Of a stretch of 64,000 nt of DNA, positions 1 through 10,992 are shown one piece after another. The position numbers and the translations under genes are program-made. Under the pieces are notes generated by a model. That model ran no database searches. It was not told the DNA's origin and saw nothing but the letters and a program-made list of their open reading frames with translations. Position 1 is the first letter of the stretch, and each line of letters begins with the position of its first letter. The DNA is from Prinia subflava (lineage: Eukaryota > Chordata > Aves > Passeriformes > Cisticolidae), in NCBI RefSeq assembly GCF_021018805.1, contig NC_086266.1:7812001-7876000 (forward strand), read 5' to 3'.

Positions 1-152
1 TCTGGGACCTGGGTACAAAGAGGGGAGAAACTTCTCAGCCTTGCCCAGGCTGTCAGCACCCAGAAGTGCCAGAAATCCGTCTGGGAGCACATTTCTAGGA
101 GAGGCTGAGGAGCAGAGGGGCTGACGGGACGTTTCTGTGTCTCCATGTCCAG

Positions 153-275
153 GCCTGGTCCAGCATTGTCTATCAGCTGATCCCCAACGTGCAGCAGCTG
201 GAGATGAACCTGAGGAACTTTGCTCAGATCATCGAGGCAGATGAGGTGCTGCTGTTTGAGAGAGCCACGTTCCTG
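153..275 (+). CDS. RRAGB: Rag GTPase coding exon A
   Basis: Acceptor AG at 151-152 and donor GTGAG at 276. The 41 whole codons (phase 0) start [13 protein letters not shown] and end LLFERATFL, which is conserved Rag C-terminal domain. Confidence 0.93.
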
Positions 276-3200
276 GTGAGTTCCTGGGATGGATTCCCTG
301 GATGGAGCCTCCCTTTCCCTCTCCTCTGCTCTGGAGCCAGGCTGGGAGAGCTGGGGGTGCTCCCCTGGAGAGGAGAAGGCTCCAGGGAGAGCTCAGAGCC
401 CCTGCCAGGGCCTAAAGGGGCTCCAGGAGAGCTGGAGAGGGACTGGGGACAAGGGATGGAGGGACAGGACACAGGGAATGGCTCCCACTGCCAGAGGGCA
501 GGGCTGGAGGGGAGATTGGGCAGGAATTGTTCCCTGGCAGGGTGGGCAGCCCTGGCACAGGGTGCCCAGAGCAGCTGTGGCTGCCCCTGGATCCCTGGCA
601 GTGCCCAAGGCCAGGCTGGACAGGGCTGGGAGCAGCCTGGGACAGTGGGAGGTGTCAGGTTGGAACTGGATGAGCTTTGAGGTCCTTCCAAGCCAACCCT
701 TGTGGGATTCCATGGGGGTTGGGAGGTGCCAGCCCCAGGGCAGAGTGCCCTGATCCTGAAAGGAGCCACTGGGGCCCTGTGGCCCACAGGCCCATCCCAG
801 AACTGCCCCTGCAGCAGCTGAGCTGAGGCTTGGTTGGGGTTTCCTCTTGCAGGCTCTGAGTGTTTCATGTCCCCATTGTGGTGGGACTGCTCCAAGAATC
901 CCTCTCTGCACAGGGCAGGAACCTTTTGTAGCTTCAAAACCAAACCCTTTCACTTCCTCCTGCTGGGGCATTGGAGCTGGCCTTGACTTCTTTTGATTTT
1001 TGATGTTCTGCAAATGCAGAGCATGGATGGAGGCTCAGCCATGGGATTGTGATGCTTTTCCAGGTCCTTGTGCTCCCAATCCCTCTGCATAAGTGCTGGA
1101 TAAACCCACCCCTGGTGCTTGTCCACATTCCTCATTGCTGGGCTGGGCTCTTCACACTTTGCACCAAACTCTTGCTCAGCTGAAGGAAATACATGAATTT
1201 TTTGGAGTGTTTTCCTTGCTGGTGATTTGGAAATGATGGAGGGAATTTGGGAAAGGAGCCATGACTTTTCTTCCTCCTTAAACTATCAGAAACAAACACT
1301 TGCCATGCCTGGCAAGTTCTGCTTTTTGACCTTTTGGAGATAATAAACAGTTCCACCTTGGGGCGTGTGACAGTGTGATTGTTACAAGGACATTTTTAAC
1401 TGAAAGCAATTATCTTTGCTACAAAAATTCTGTGCTTAATTTAAGTGCAATGGTGACTTCTTAAAAAAACTCCTCCTTTTTTTTTCCTATATTTAAACAT
1501 TCCCAGGACTCTCTTCTCTTGAAGGGAAATCTTCCTATGAAAATCTCCTTGGGAAATCTTACTCTAAAACTTTATTCTGAAATTTTGTTTAAATTGTAGT
1601 GAAAAAACCTCATCTGGGAACTTTAGGAAGGAAATGGAACACTGGGAATTGCAAGTCTGGAATGTGGCTAAAGCTGTGCTTGTGGGAATAACTGGGCAAG
1701 TTTAAAAAGTGATGGGTTGAAGGTAATTAAGGGAAAAAAGAGGAAAAAAAACCCTGAAAAATGTGTTAAATGTGACTCCCTGAACAGAGCAGTTTCACAT
1801 CCCTGTGCAAGGGCTCCTGACACATGCAGTGAGAGCTGATTTTGGAATTGTGAAGAGTTCAAAGCAGCTGCCCTGAGGTTTTGAAGAGGTTCCTGTCAGG
1901 TTTGCTGTTTGGGCAGAAATGCAGCTCTCACTCCGTGTGGCTGAGGAATGAAGGGCTGGGGCCACCAGCTCGGTGGGAATCTTCGTGGAAGTGTTTCCAA
2001 GGATTCCTAAAGTCCTCTAGATCCTCGGGGTGTTGGCATCCAGGCACTCAGGGCTGCTCCTGGCTGCTGGATCTCCGGGGAGGAAGAGGAGAGAGCTGCT
2101 CTGAGCTGCCTCTGCTCCAGCTGGAGTCATGGAGAAGGAATTCCTGAGGAACCAGCTGCCTTTGAGCTGCTTTTCTTAGGGAGAAACAGCTTGATTTGAC
2201 TCTGGGATCAGTGCCTGTGCAGGATGGGAATCTCCCAGCAGCACCTTAGGAGGGAGAATCTATCGTAGCACTCAGCTCGTTCCTGAGGTGATGGACACAT
2301 TTTTTTCCTCTGTTTCCACCTATTTTTGGATCAAGATTTAAATTGCTGCTGAGGTGAAGCCTTCAGCCCTCAGGGGACAGTGGTGTCACCTGGCAGATCT
2401 GTGCCATCCTTTGTGTGCTGATCCTGTCCCTGAGTTTCTCCAGGAAAGCCCCACAGGAATTGCTGTAAGCACTTCCCAGGATCCAGTCAGGCAGAGGGAA
2501 TCCCTCCCTGCTCCCCAGCCATTCCAGAGCTGCTGTGGGAGAGCAGTGCTGCAATCCCTGACTGGCTGTGCCCCTTCTCCAGGTGATTTCCCACTATCAG
2601 TGCAAGGAGCAGCGGGACGTGCACAGGTTTGAGAAGATCAGCAACATCATCAAACAGTTCAAGCTGAGCTGCAGGTGAGCTGCTCTCCTCAGCACTGGGG
2701 AGATCAGGGCTAGTCCAGCTTTTTCCAGAGAATCCCAGTTTGACTCCTTGGCAGCTGGAATGCCAGGGTGGAATATTGCAGGAACACAGATCATTAAATG
2801 CTAATTTAACTCCTCCTTTGCTCGTGGTGGGAGAGGTTTGGTGCTGTTTTATTCCAGGCCTCCTTCTGGATCAAGGCAGAGGAATTCCAGGGCTGAACTG
2901 ATCAAAAGTGTTTCTCTTGGAAACTGGGAATGGCAGCTGGAGAGCTCTGCTCCAGCACAGGCCCTCAGGGCTGGCTGGGGAGGGCATGGCTTGGAGACAC
3001 TGTTTGTCCCTGTTTTCAGTGGAAAAGTGGGAAGCTTGGCTTTGCACAGCCCCCAGGCTCCACATCAGGTTAATCCTGAGGCTGTGTGGAGCTGGGTAGG
3101 ATGGAGAAGTTTCTGGGGGGTTACAGATGTTCAGATGTCTCCAGGTATTCCCATTTTATGCTTATTTGTGCTGCTCATCCAGAGTGTCCAGCTGGGAATG

Positions 3201-4773
3201 GCTGAGCCCTGGCATACATGGGGACCAAGCCTGGTCAGGGGGGTTGTGTCTGGAATTTCCTTCATTCAGTGCACAATCAGCTGATATTGTTCTCTTTTGG
3301 CCCCAAACTGAGGAATTTCGCCTTTCAAGCCAAGCCCAGCCAAAGCCCTGCTGTAACCACACCTTGCCAAGTGGGAATTTCAGCTCCTCCTTCTTCCCAA
3401 CAGCTCAGATCAGAGCTTTTGGCCATGGGGGCACAGAGGCTCTTCATTCACTCTTTTTATTTCCTTGTTTTTCAGTAAATTGGCAGCCTCTTTCCAGAGC
3501 ATGGAGGTCAGGAACTCCAACTTTGCTGCTTTCATTGACATTTTCACATCCAACACCTACGTGATGGTGGTCATGTCAGACCCCTCCATACGTAAGTCAG
3601 AACCAAGAGAAACCTGCTTGGGACAAAAAAAAACCCCACAGAAAAACCTCAGGAAAGGTGAAATTAGTGCAGTTTAAACCGTGTTTCTTTGGGGAAATGA
3701 GTTTTTAATTACAGAACTAATTGTAATGAAGAGAGAGGGATTGAGGGTGAGCAGGACCCTGCAGAGGTGGTAGCACAGCTGAGCTGCTGCTGCTGCTGTC
3801 ACAGGGAGCCACGAAACCAGACCTGGCCGAGCAGGTTGTGCCTAAAACCTATTTTGGGCAGTTGGGAGCTGGCAGCCCCGGTGATTTTTGGGGAGGAAGC
3901 GGAGCTGGCTCATGTTTGGGTGTTGCTCTGGCTGCCTGGGCTGTCTCGGGTGGACAGGCTAATTTTAGCATCCTCTATTTATCCCAAGGAGGAGCTGCAG
4001 CAGTGCCAGCCTGCAGCCCTGGGAGCAGATCCCTGTTTACACAGCTCTTGGAATTCCTGCTGGGACCTCAGGGGCTCCAGGGACACTGCCCAGAGCTCCT
4101 GGGGCTGCTGCTGTGGTTTCCCTGCCCTCCTCACTTGGGCAGTCAGGGACAGTGTGGGATCCCTGGGGGGGAGGCACCAGCTGGGCGTTGCTGGGCTGGG
4201 GAGCAGCTCTGGGATGAGCAGCTCTCTCTGGGAGAGGCTTTTCCTCATGTTCTGGGATCAGCCAACAGCCCTGACATTCCTACATTAAATTTGCCCAGAC
4301 CATCCCACACTAAACTTTGCCCGCACCTTCCCACATTAAATTTTGCTCAGACCCTTCCATGCTAAATTTTGCCCAGACCTTCCCATGCTTTATTTTTACC
4401 CATCTCACATTAAATTTTGCCTGGGCCATCCCAGATCAAGTTTTGCCCAGATCTTCCCCTACTGAATTCTACCCAGACCATCCCACCTTAAACCTGGCCG
4501 AGACCCTCTCACATTAAATTTTGCCCATCCCAGTGTGGATTTTGCCTGGCTTGGGAGCAGCAGGATGCATCCAGACCCTGCAGACAGAGCTGTGGAAGCC
4601 AGGCAGCCCTGAGGAGGTGGTGACTCTCACCCTCTTTAACTTCTTTTTATCTCCCCTGTCCCTTTTCCGTCGCAGCTTCCGCAGCCACGCTGATCAACAT
4701 CCGGAATGCCAGGAAACACTTTGAGAAGCTGGAGAGGGTGGATGGACCAAAGCACAGCCTGCTCATGCGCTGA
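153..4773 (+). CDS. RRAGB: Rag GTPase (RagA/RagB type), C-terminal 142 residues, 5' end outside the window
   Basis: Four exons (153-275, 2583-2674, 3476-3591, 4676-4773) join in frame with GT-AG introns and encode 142 residues ending in a TGA. The product is the C-terminal roadblock-type dimerisation domain of a RagA/RagB GTPase. In the family this protein pairs with RagC/D on the lysosome, binds Ragulator, and recruits mTORC1 when amino acids are plentiful. The nucleotide-binding domain must lie left of the window. The gene lies upstream of KLF8, as RRAGB does in human Xp11.21 (recalled). However, residues that I recall as separating human RagA from RagB ([16 protein letters not shown], and the C-terminus KHSLLMR) are RagA-like. 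The symbol is therefore positional; RRAGA is the alternative. Family assignment is close to certain, while paralogue naming is uncertain. Confidence 0.93.
313..712 (+). repeat. CR1 LINE 3'-end fragment
   Basis: A 5'-truncated CR1 copy in sense orientation inside the first visible Rag intron. It contains the diagnostic stretches that recur across the window: 'cccactgccagagggcaggg', 'gcacagggtgcccagagcag', and the tail 'gatgagctttgaggtcctt'. Its ORFs on both strands are repeat-derived and not genes. Confidence 0.85.
2583..2674 (+). CDS. RRAGB: Rag GTPase coding exon B
   Basis: Acceptor CTTCTCCAG before 2583 and donor GTGAGC at 2675. It encodes [16 protein letters not shown] and onward to KLSC, ending two bases into a serine codon that the next exon completes. 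Confidence 0.94.
3476..3591 (+). CDS. RRAGB: Rag GTPase coding exon C
   Basis: Acceptor TTTTTCAG before 3476 and donor GTAAGT at 3592. It encodes [19 protein letters not shown] onward to MSDPSI, the central strand and helix of the C-terminal roadblock domain. It ends one base into a proline codon. Confidence 0.94.
4271..4545 (+). repeat. AT-containing minisatellite, about 30-bp unit
   Basis: About nine degenerate copies of a unit like 'cacattaaattttgcccaga', each followed by 'ccttcc', lie in the last Rag intron. Copies differ at several positions, so the array is old compared with the 40-bp array at 52.1 kb. Confidence 0.8.
4676..4773 (+). CDS. RRAGB: Rag GTPase terminal coding exon
   Basis: Acceptor CCGTCGCAG before 4676. 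It encodes [19 protein letters not shown] and the terminal [11 protein letters not shown], then TGA at 4771-4773. The C-terminal KHSLLMR matches my memory of RagA rather than RagB. Confidence 0.95.
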
Positions 4774-5145
4774 TCCCAGGCACTGGGGCTTTGGGGGGAG
4801 AAAGAACACATCGGGACTGCTTCTTTTTAGGAGAATCTAACACTGTCCATGTCTTTGTTGGGCTTTGAAATGAGTGTGCTGCTTGTTTTTTCTCCTGATC
4901 ACATTGGACACTAGAGCTGGAGGCTGGCTGGATCCACTGCAGACCTTCCTGGAATTCCCTGGCACAGGAGGGGCGGGAAGGAGGCAGGACAGGTGATGTG
5001 CCCGCAGGGGCTGTGGCAGAGCCCTTGTGGATGCGTGCCTGCCGGGTGATGGGATGTTTACTGTTTCCTTGGATGGTTGCTAGAATAAGTTTATAAAATT
5101 ATCCTCATCTTTGGTCATGGAAATAAATTTTTGCTACCAGGGATT
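4774..5145 (+). other. RRAGB: Rag GTPase 3'UTR
   Basis: The sequence after the stop codon runs to a canonical AATAAA at 5122-5127, with a weaker TATAAA at 5092-5097. Cleavage would be expected about 15-25 bases downstream, near 5145. The UTR boundary is inferred. Confidence 0.7.
5122..5127 (+). terminator. Polyadenylation signal AATAAA of the Rag gene
   Basis: Canonical hexamer 349 bases after the stop codon, in a locally AT-rich stretch followed by T-rich sequence. Confidence 0.7.
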
Positions 5146-8100
5146 TCAGATCCGAGAGCTTTGCAAAGTGGGTTTGCTTTCTCCCAGATCCCGGGGCAGC
5201 TTTGGGAGGCAGAGCTGGAGGAGCTGCTGTCTCCGTTGGTGGTTTTGGGGGGATTTGGCTGAAAACCGTTCCAGAGTTTCACTGGGAATCGCTTGGCAGC
5301 ATCTCCCTCCCTTTTTTCTCTCTTGCTGCATCAAATTACTGTGTAAAAAAGGGTGTGGTGCCTCCGTGCCTGGCTCTTCGCTGTATCCCTGCCCACACAC
5401 CCGCTGGGAGGGGACAAATCCACCGGGGTGAGGAGTGGGAAGGAGGAGCTAAAAGGGCTGGAGAACCTGGGGGCCCCGGAAAAGCTCCCAGCCCTGCTCC
5501 ACCCTCCTGGAATTCAAATCCGCGTCTCGCACTGCCCACCCAGCAGCTGCCGCGCCTCGGGCTGCGGGAGTTCCAGTGGGAATCATCCCCGTGGGAGAGG
5601 AGCTGTTCCCCTCGGGAGCCTCTGGAGAGCCGTGACTGCCTGGGCACACGGCAGAGGTGGCGTTTGCCGGGTGTGGTGTGGAATGCTCGGAGTGGGAATC
5701 GGGGACGAGCCCCGACACAACCGCAGTTCCCCCATGGAGCTGCCATGGCTGGGATCGGGCTGGGATCAGACCCTGCTGGGAATGCCACAGCTTCCCACAC
5801 TCCAACCCTGCCCTCGGAGCTAGAGGATGATCCTGCCTTTGGAGCCTCTGGAATAGCCTCCCATCCTGCTGGGAAGGGCTTCAGGAGAGGCCACAGTTCC
5901 AGGAGATTTGGGCACCTGCTGGAGCTGCTCTGGGGGAGCCGCGGGAAGCAGGGACAGTGGGAATGCTGCCTCATTGCTATGGTGACAGGAGCTGCCACTG
6001 GGTTTCCTTAGGGATTGAACTGCAGCACGTGGACGTGGGATGATGTCAAAGGGGGAATGTGGAGTGGGGGGCAGGTGACCAAGGGCTGTGAGGGACAAGT
6101 GGCCGGAGCTGTCAGGAGCCTCCCCCTGGGCTGACAGGCCAGGCCTGGCCAGGCTGGACCTCCTGGGGTTGGGGTAAAGTTCTGCAGTTCTCCCACTTCA
6201 AACCCCTGTTCCTGGATTTGGGGCTCTTTGGGAATCAGCCTGGTCCTTTTGCTGTGGCCAAGGTGGCCCTGTGCTTGTTGAGTGACAGCTTGTGACAAAC
6301 ATGGGTGGCTGTGTCAGAGCACCCGCCCTGCCTGATGGCACCAAGCCGTGTCCTTTGTCCCTTCCCAAAGCAGGTCCCAGGCGTCTTTGGGAGGGATTTG
6401 GGTGGCTGCTCTGGCTCCTTCCATTCCAAGCAGGGAGGTTTGGGAGATCAGGCTCATCATCCTCATCCCACCTTCTGGAAAACTCTTCCCACTTTCTGTG
6501 ACAGCTCCTGCCTTCAGAAAAAAAAAAAAATTATGCTGGCTCCAGATGTTTCTAACACAATCATCATCCCAAACCTGGATGAGGCAGCCGTGATCCAGCC
6601 TTTTCCTTCATCACTTGACCTTGGAATGAGGAGAAACTTGATGCCCGGTGTCACTGAGATCCTGAACAAATCCCCCCTTGGCCCAGTTCCTTCCCCTCAG
6701 AGCTGCTGTGGGGCCCGGGATGAGTTCCCTGGGGCAGGCTGTGCTCCCTGCTGTTGTCTTGTTGCTGTTGTCCCAGGATTTTTGACCATTTCTTTCTTGC
6801 CTTGGAGCATGGATGGCTCCGGTGGGGTCAGCCCCAGGCTGTTTCCCCCGGGATGAGCTGTGTAGGGTCAACAATTCCTGAGGGTCTCCCTGGGGATGCC
6901 TCCACTTGTTTTCTTCCTTAGTGGCACAGAATTGTCCCCTGGAGCTGCTGGGGGATGCACAAGGGGCTGTGGTGGCCACACACTGCTCTCCAGCTGGAAC
7001 CGTGACCTCCCTGACATCCAGGGGGTCACGGATTCTCCAAAGTCACCCTGAACTGTCACTGCTGAATTGTGGCTTGCAGGCGCCTTGTGAGGGGCATCCA
7101 CACCATTCCCTGCCCAGGGTCCAACCCCTCCTGCCCAAATCCATCCTTGGGGATGTGCAGCTGCCAGGGAGAGTGTGAGAGGAGACCTTGGGGGAACCCC
7201 TGACCTGCTCCTCCCTTTCTCCTGTGTTTTTGGGAGGTCACCTGTGCCTGTTGTTGGTCCTTCAGCTCGCTGACATTGGCGTGGGGGTGCCTTTGGGTGC
7301 AGGGCCCACTCATCCCCCAAAAGCTTTCCTGGTCCCCAAAAGCTCTACCTGAGCCCATCCTGGTGCCTCCCTGGGTGTTTCCTGGGGAGGGGAAGGGGAT
7401 TTTTGCCAAAAAGAGGTTGGTTTGGTCCCAATTGAAGTGTGGTGGCTTGGCAGAAGTGGGGGGGTCAGGGGGGTCCCCTCCTCACACCTGGATGAGCTCT
7501 GTGTGTGCCACCTTGGTGGCCATGACCTGCTGCTCGAGTCACCCCCGGCAGGGACATTGTGAGTAGGGGACACCCAGCTGAGTCCCGATCCCTGGGATCT
7601 CCCCATCCCTGGGGATGAGCTGGGTCAGGGCTGGCGGTGGGGGTCCTGCATTTGGGGGGTTATAGGGTGATTAACCCAGCCTGGGCTGGCCCCTGGCAAA
7701 TTCCATGCAGGGTGGGCATCTGGGGGCATCCCGAGGCTGGCGACACCCCGAGGCTGGGGACACACCGAGGCTGGGGACACACCGAGGCTGGGGACACACC
7801 GAGGCTGGGGACACACTGAGGCTGGGGACGCAGCGCTGGGAGAAGCCAGGTGCCCTTGGGACAAGAGGCTGGAAAACCAGTGGGGTACAGGGAGTGTGGG
7901 ATGAGGGGGGGGTGGATTCCCACCGGCCTCTCCTCCCAGGCCAGGGGCTCCCTGAGACCCCCAGACGCCCCCAGGAAGGGGCCAGGGGACCCCCAGACCC
8001 CCTGTGGCTGCAGCCAGGACCCTGCCACCCTGGGGGACCCCACTGAGGGTGCTGAGGGGGTACCCCACATATTTGGGGGCTTACTTGTGTGCTGGGGGGG

Positions 8101-8370
8101 CTCGGGAGGGGCTCGGGAGGCACAGATTAGGGGGGGAGGTGCAGGCAGTGCCCCCCCCCCAGGGCACCTGTGGGTGCTCAGATTTGGGGGTGCTCCAAGC
8201 CTCTGTCGATGGGGGTGCAGGGGGCCATAGCACCCCAAATGGGGGGTGTCTGCACCCCCCATCACTACCACAAGTTCCCCAGGCCTGAGCCCTCCAGCAG
8301 CACCCCCAGGCCGATTTTGGGGTGCCCTCCGTGGGAGGGGGGTGGGAGCAGGTTGGGGTCCACCAAATCC
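5146..8370. other. Intergenic region between the Rag gene and KLF8; no gene seen
   Basis: I see no exon with a recognisable product here. ORFs on both strands at 5.2-6.0 kb and 6.8-7.4 kb are low-complexity, GC-driven and mutually overlapping, with no splice partners. The block contains a 13-base A-run at 6518-6530 and the 17-bp minisatellite at 7.73 kb. GC content rises toward the KLF8 CpG island. Confidence 0.6.
7728..7833 (+). repeat. 17-bp minisatellite
   Basis: Six copies of the unit 'gaggctggggacacacc' with few changes. The unit length is not a multiple of three, so the short ORFs here are repeat artefacts. Confidence 0.9.
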
Positions 8371-8375
8371 TGCAC

Positions 8376-8447
8376 GTTCCCATGGCAACGCCGGATGCGA
8401 GGGGAGCCGCCCATTGGCTGCCGATGATGTCACCTCAAGGGCGGGGC
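8376..8447 (+). promoter_or_regulatory. Compact TATA-less promoter module at the left edge of the KLF8 CpG island
   Basis: Within 72 bases there are: an RFX X-box-like palindrome GTTCCCATGGCAAC (8376-8389), an inverted CCAAT box ATTGG (8413-8417), a CRE-like TGATGTCA (8425-8432), and a GC box GGGCGGGGC (8439-8447). X-box, CRE and CCAAT in close order are a known arrangement at some housekeeping and immune promoters. Transcription start would be expected near 8500-8580. Whether it drives KLF8 or another transcript is not shown by the sequence. Confidence 0.55.
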
Positions 8448-8580
8448 ACCCCCACCCCAAAAAAAAGAGGGTGGGGGAGGGGAGCTCCGCCCCACGCGGC
8501 CCCTCCCCGCCCGTGGGGGCCCCACCCCGCCCCACCCGGCACCGCCCCGGGGGCAGCGGCGGCGGCGGCGGCGGCCGGGG

Positions 8581-8607
8581 ATGCGCTCGGAGGAGGCGCG
8601 GGGGACG
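8581..8607 (+). CDS. KLF8: Candidate alternative first coding exon of KLF8
   Basis: ATG at 8581 opens nine codons (MRSEEARGT) and stops at a good donor GTGCGT in phase 0. Joined to the KLF8 acceptor at 11528, the frame stays open through GQGKATPA into the KLF8 methionine at 11552. This would add 17 residues. Human KLF8 also has an N-terminal extension before the equivalent methionine, but I see no similarity in sequence. It is offered as a candidate only. Confidence 0.25.
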
Positions 8608-9639
8608 GTGCGTGGGGCTGGGGGCGCGGGGGGGCCCGCGGGGGGGTCTGAGGGGGCTGGGGGGGGATGGGAGCGCGGGGTCCGGCGCGGGGGGAGGGGA
8701 GAGGGGGGCAGGGAGGGGAGGGATGGAGGGGGAGGGTCCCGCCCACCCCGCGCCCCCTCAGGCCTCCCCTCCCCCCTCGCCCCCTCACGCGGGGGTCGCG
8801 CGTGGGGTGCGCCCCCCCCCATGCGCCGCGCGCGCTTCCGGGGAGGGCGCCCCCCCGCGGCTGGGAGGTCACACCGGGCGGCGGCCCCGCCCTTCCCTCC
8901 CCCCTCCCACGCCCTTTGCTCTTAAAGGGCCAGACCCCTTTGGGCTCGAACCCCCACCGTGCCCTCACCCCCGGACAATCCCCTCTCCGTGTTCCCTCCG
9001 TGTCCCCCCGCCGTATCCCGAGTGGCCGCCGGCGGAGGGTGGAGAGCGGAGGAAATTCCACGGGGGGGTGTGGCGGCGGCAGCGGGGTGTGACCCCCCAC
9101 GCCCACGGGTGGGGGACACGCAGCGGGGGAAGGGGGTGGGGACACGCAGGGGACAAAGCGGGGAGCGGGGGCTGTGGAAGAGATTTTCCCACTCTCCCCC
9201 CGTTCCCCTTCTCTGCCCAAGGTCAGCCGAAATCCCTCCTTAAGCTGTTTAGGGCTAAAAACGGGGGGCACTAATTATTGCTGGGGTTTGGGGAACACAA
9301 AGCGTTGGCAGGGGTGCACAGCACCCCCAGATATGTGCGTTTGAGGAGGGGCCCCCGAGTCCCCACCCCTCACGCCTGGCTCGGTTTGGGGTGCTGAGGA
9401 CGGAGGAATTCAGTTCACCCATGCGGGCGGGAAGGGTCAGCAATGGTCGAATTTAGGGAGCAGCGAGCCCCCCCTGCTCTCTCACTGCCCCATCTCGCAC
9501 CCCCTACCCCGGCGGGGCTTTGGGGTGCAAGGGACCCCCAAATTTGGGTAGGAGAGGGTCCCCCAGGGGAGGATGGGGCATCCCTCTTGCACACACCCCC
9601 ACCCCCCCATGTTTGTGGGGACCCCCGGGGTGTGAGGGG

Positions 9640-10290
9640 CTGGTCCTGGGGGGCTCTGGGGGGACATCGAGGTCCCCAGGTGCGGGGGCAGTTGGGTGTC
9701 TATCTGGGGCTGTCCCCTGCTGTGTTTTGGGGGGTCTGGCTGGAGGAGGTGCTTTGAGGACATGGGGATGTGTTGGGGGGGGGCCTGACTGAGTGCGGAA
9801 TGTTTGAGGGGTGTCTCTCCTTGTTGGGGGGTGTTTTGGGGTCCCTGGATTGGGGGTGGCTATGGGCGTCCCTACCTGAGTGTGGAGGTGTTTTGGGGGT
9901 GCTGGTAACTTGTGAGTGTGTGAGGGGAGTGTTTTGGGGTTCCCTGGCTGGTTATGGGGTGTTTGGTGGGGGTCCCTGGCTGAGTGTGTGTGTTGGGGGG
10001 GCATCCCCTCAATATGTGGGTCCTGGGGGGGGGTCTCTGTCTCTGTTTGGGGGTGTAAAGTGTGTTTGGAGGGGGCTCTGTGTTTTGGGGGGTCCCCAGG
10101 TGAGCAGGTGGGTTCTGGGGAGGGGGGGATGTCTCTGGCTCTTTTTGGGGTGTGTTTAGGGAGTCTCCCGGCTGCATCTGAGGGGGAGCCCATGGTGATA
10201 CGAGGGGAGCTGTGTTTGGGGGTTCCCTGGCTCTGTGCGGGGTTCGCGGGGGATCCCTGCCGTGACACACTCACTTTGGGGGGATCCGGT
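9640..10290 (+). repeat. Degenerate G-rich repeat block in the KLF8 upstream/intron region
   Basis: The + strand is strongly G-biased, with many G4-G9 runs separated by short loops. A loose recurring phrase resembles 'tgttttggggttccctggct'. It has potential to form G-quadruplexes on the coding strand. No gene is supported, although all frames show ORFs. Confidence 0.6.
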
Positions 10291-10319
10291 TTTATGGGGG
10301 CGGTGAATTCGGGGCTTCG

Positions 10320-10560
10320 TGTGTGAGCGGGGGGCTCCGTGCCGGTGCCGGGGCGGCTCGGTGCCCGTGCCGGGGAGGGTTCGGTGCCTGTGCCGTGAGC
10401 TCGGTGCCGGTGCTGAGGGCTCGGTGCCGGAGGGGGTTCGGTGCCAGTGCCGGTGCCGGTGGAGGGTTCGGTGCCGTTGCCGTGGGCTCGATGCCGGTGC
10501 CGGTGAGGGTTCGGTGCCCGTGCCGTGGGCTCGGTGCCCGTGCCGGGGGTGCGCTGTAGC
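10320..10560 (+). repeat. Minisatellite of 'gttcggtgccggtgccg' type
   Basis: Degenerate short units built from 'cggtgccggtgccg' and 'gggctcggtgcc' repeat about a dozen times within the CpG island, directly before the putative exon that ends at 10686. Confidence 0.75.
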
Positions 10561-10679
10561 CGCCGCCCTCCCGGGCGGGGCCGGGCCGTGTGCGCGGGGC
10601 GCGGCGCTGGGTGTGGCGGGGCGGGGCCGCCGCGCGAGGCCGGTGCGTGGGGGCTCCGCGGGCGGGGACGGTCCCTGCG

Positions 10680-10992
10680 TGGGCAGGTACGTGCGGGGGG
10701 CCCGGGGCAGCGCCGGGGGGGCGCGGGGCAGTGCTGGGGGTGACGAGGAGCTCGTTTGGGCAGGGGTCCCCCGCGTCGGGTGCCCCCACGCGTGCCCCGG
10801 GACGCAGCGCGGGGTGCGGTGGGGTTGGGGGTCCCGCTTGTCTCTCGGTTGTGTCGCGGTCCCGCGGGGGCGCAGCGCTGGCCACGCCGCGGGTGGGGCC
10901 GTGCCCGGTGCCACCCGCGGGGGCCGGGCCGGGCCCTTTAAGAAGCTCCACCCGCGGCCGAGCCCAGGTGGAGCCGCGGGGCCCTTCGCACC
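10680..10992 (+). repeat. Arm 1 of an inverted duplication (copy at 15675-16030)
   Basis: Read in reverse complement, this block matches 15675-16030 over most of its length. Shared landmarks are the 'ctttaagaagctccaccc' box, 'gtgcccggtgcc', 'gtgacgaggagct' and 'gcaggtacgtgc'. It contains the donor at 10687, so it includes the edge of a possible KLF8 first exon. Confidence 0.8.

Noticed and set aside
5965..5990. X-box-like 'cattgctatggtgacagg'
   Set aside because: Imperfect match to the RFX palindrome and no other promoter motif nearby.
5202..6011. 269-codon + frame and 220-codon minus frame after the Rag gene
   Set aside because: No recognisable domain, no splice sites in register, and overlapping opposite frames of equal quality.
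8246..9274. 342-codon frame across the CpG island
   Set aside because: Composition is extreme (P, G, R), frames on both strands are open, and the promoter elements lie inside it.
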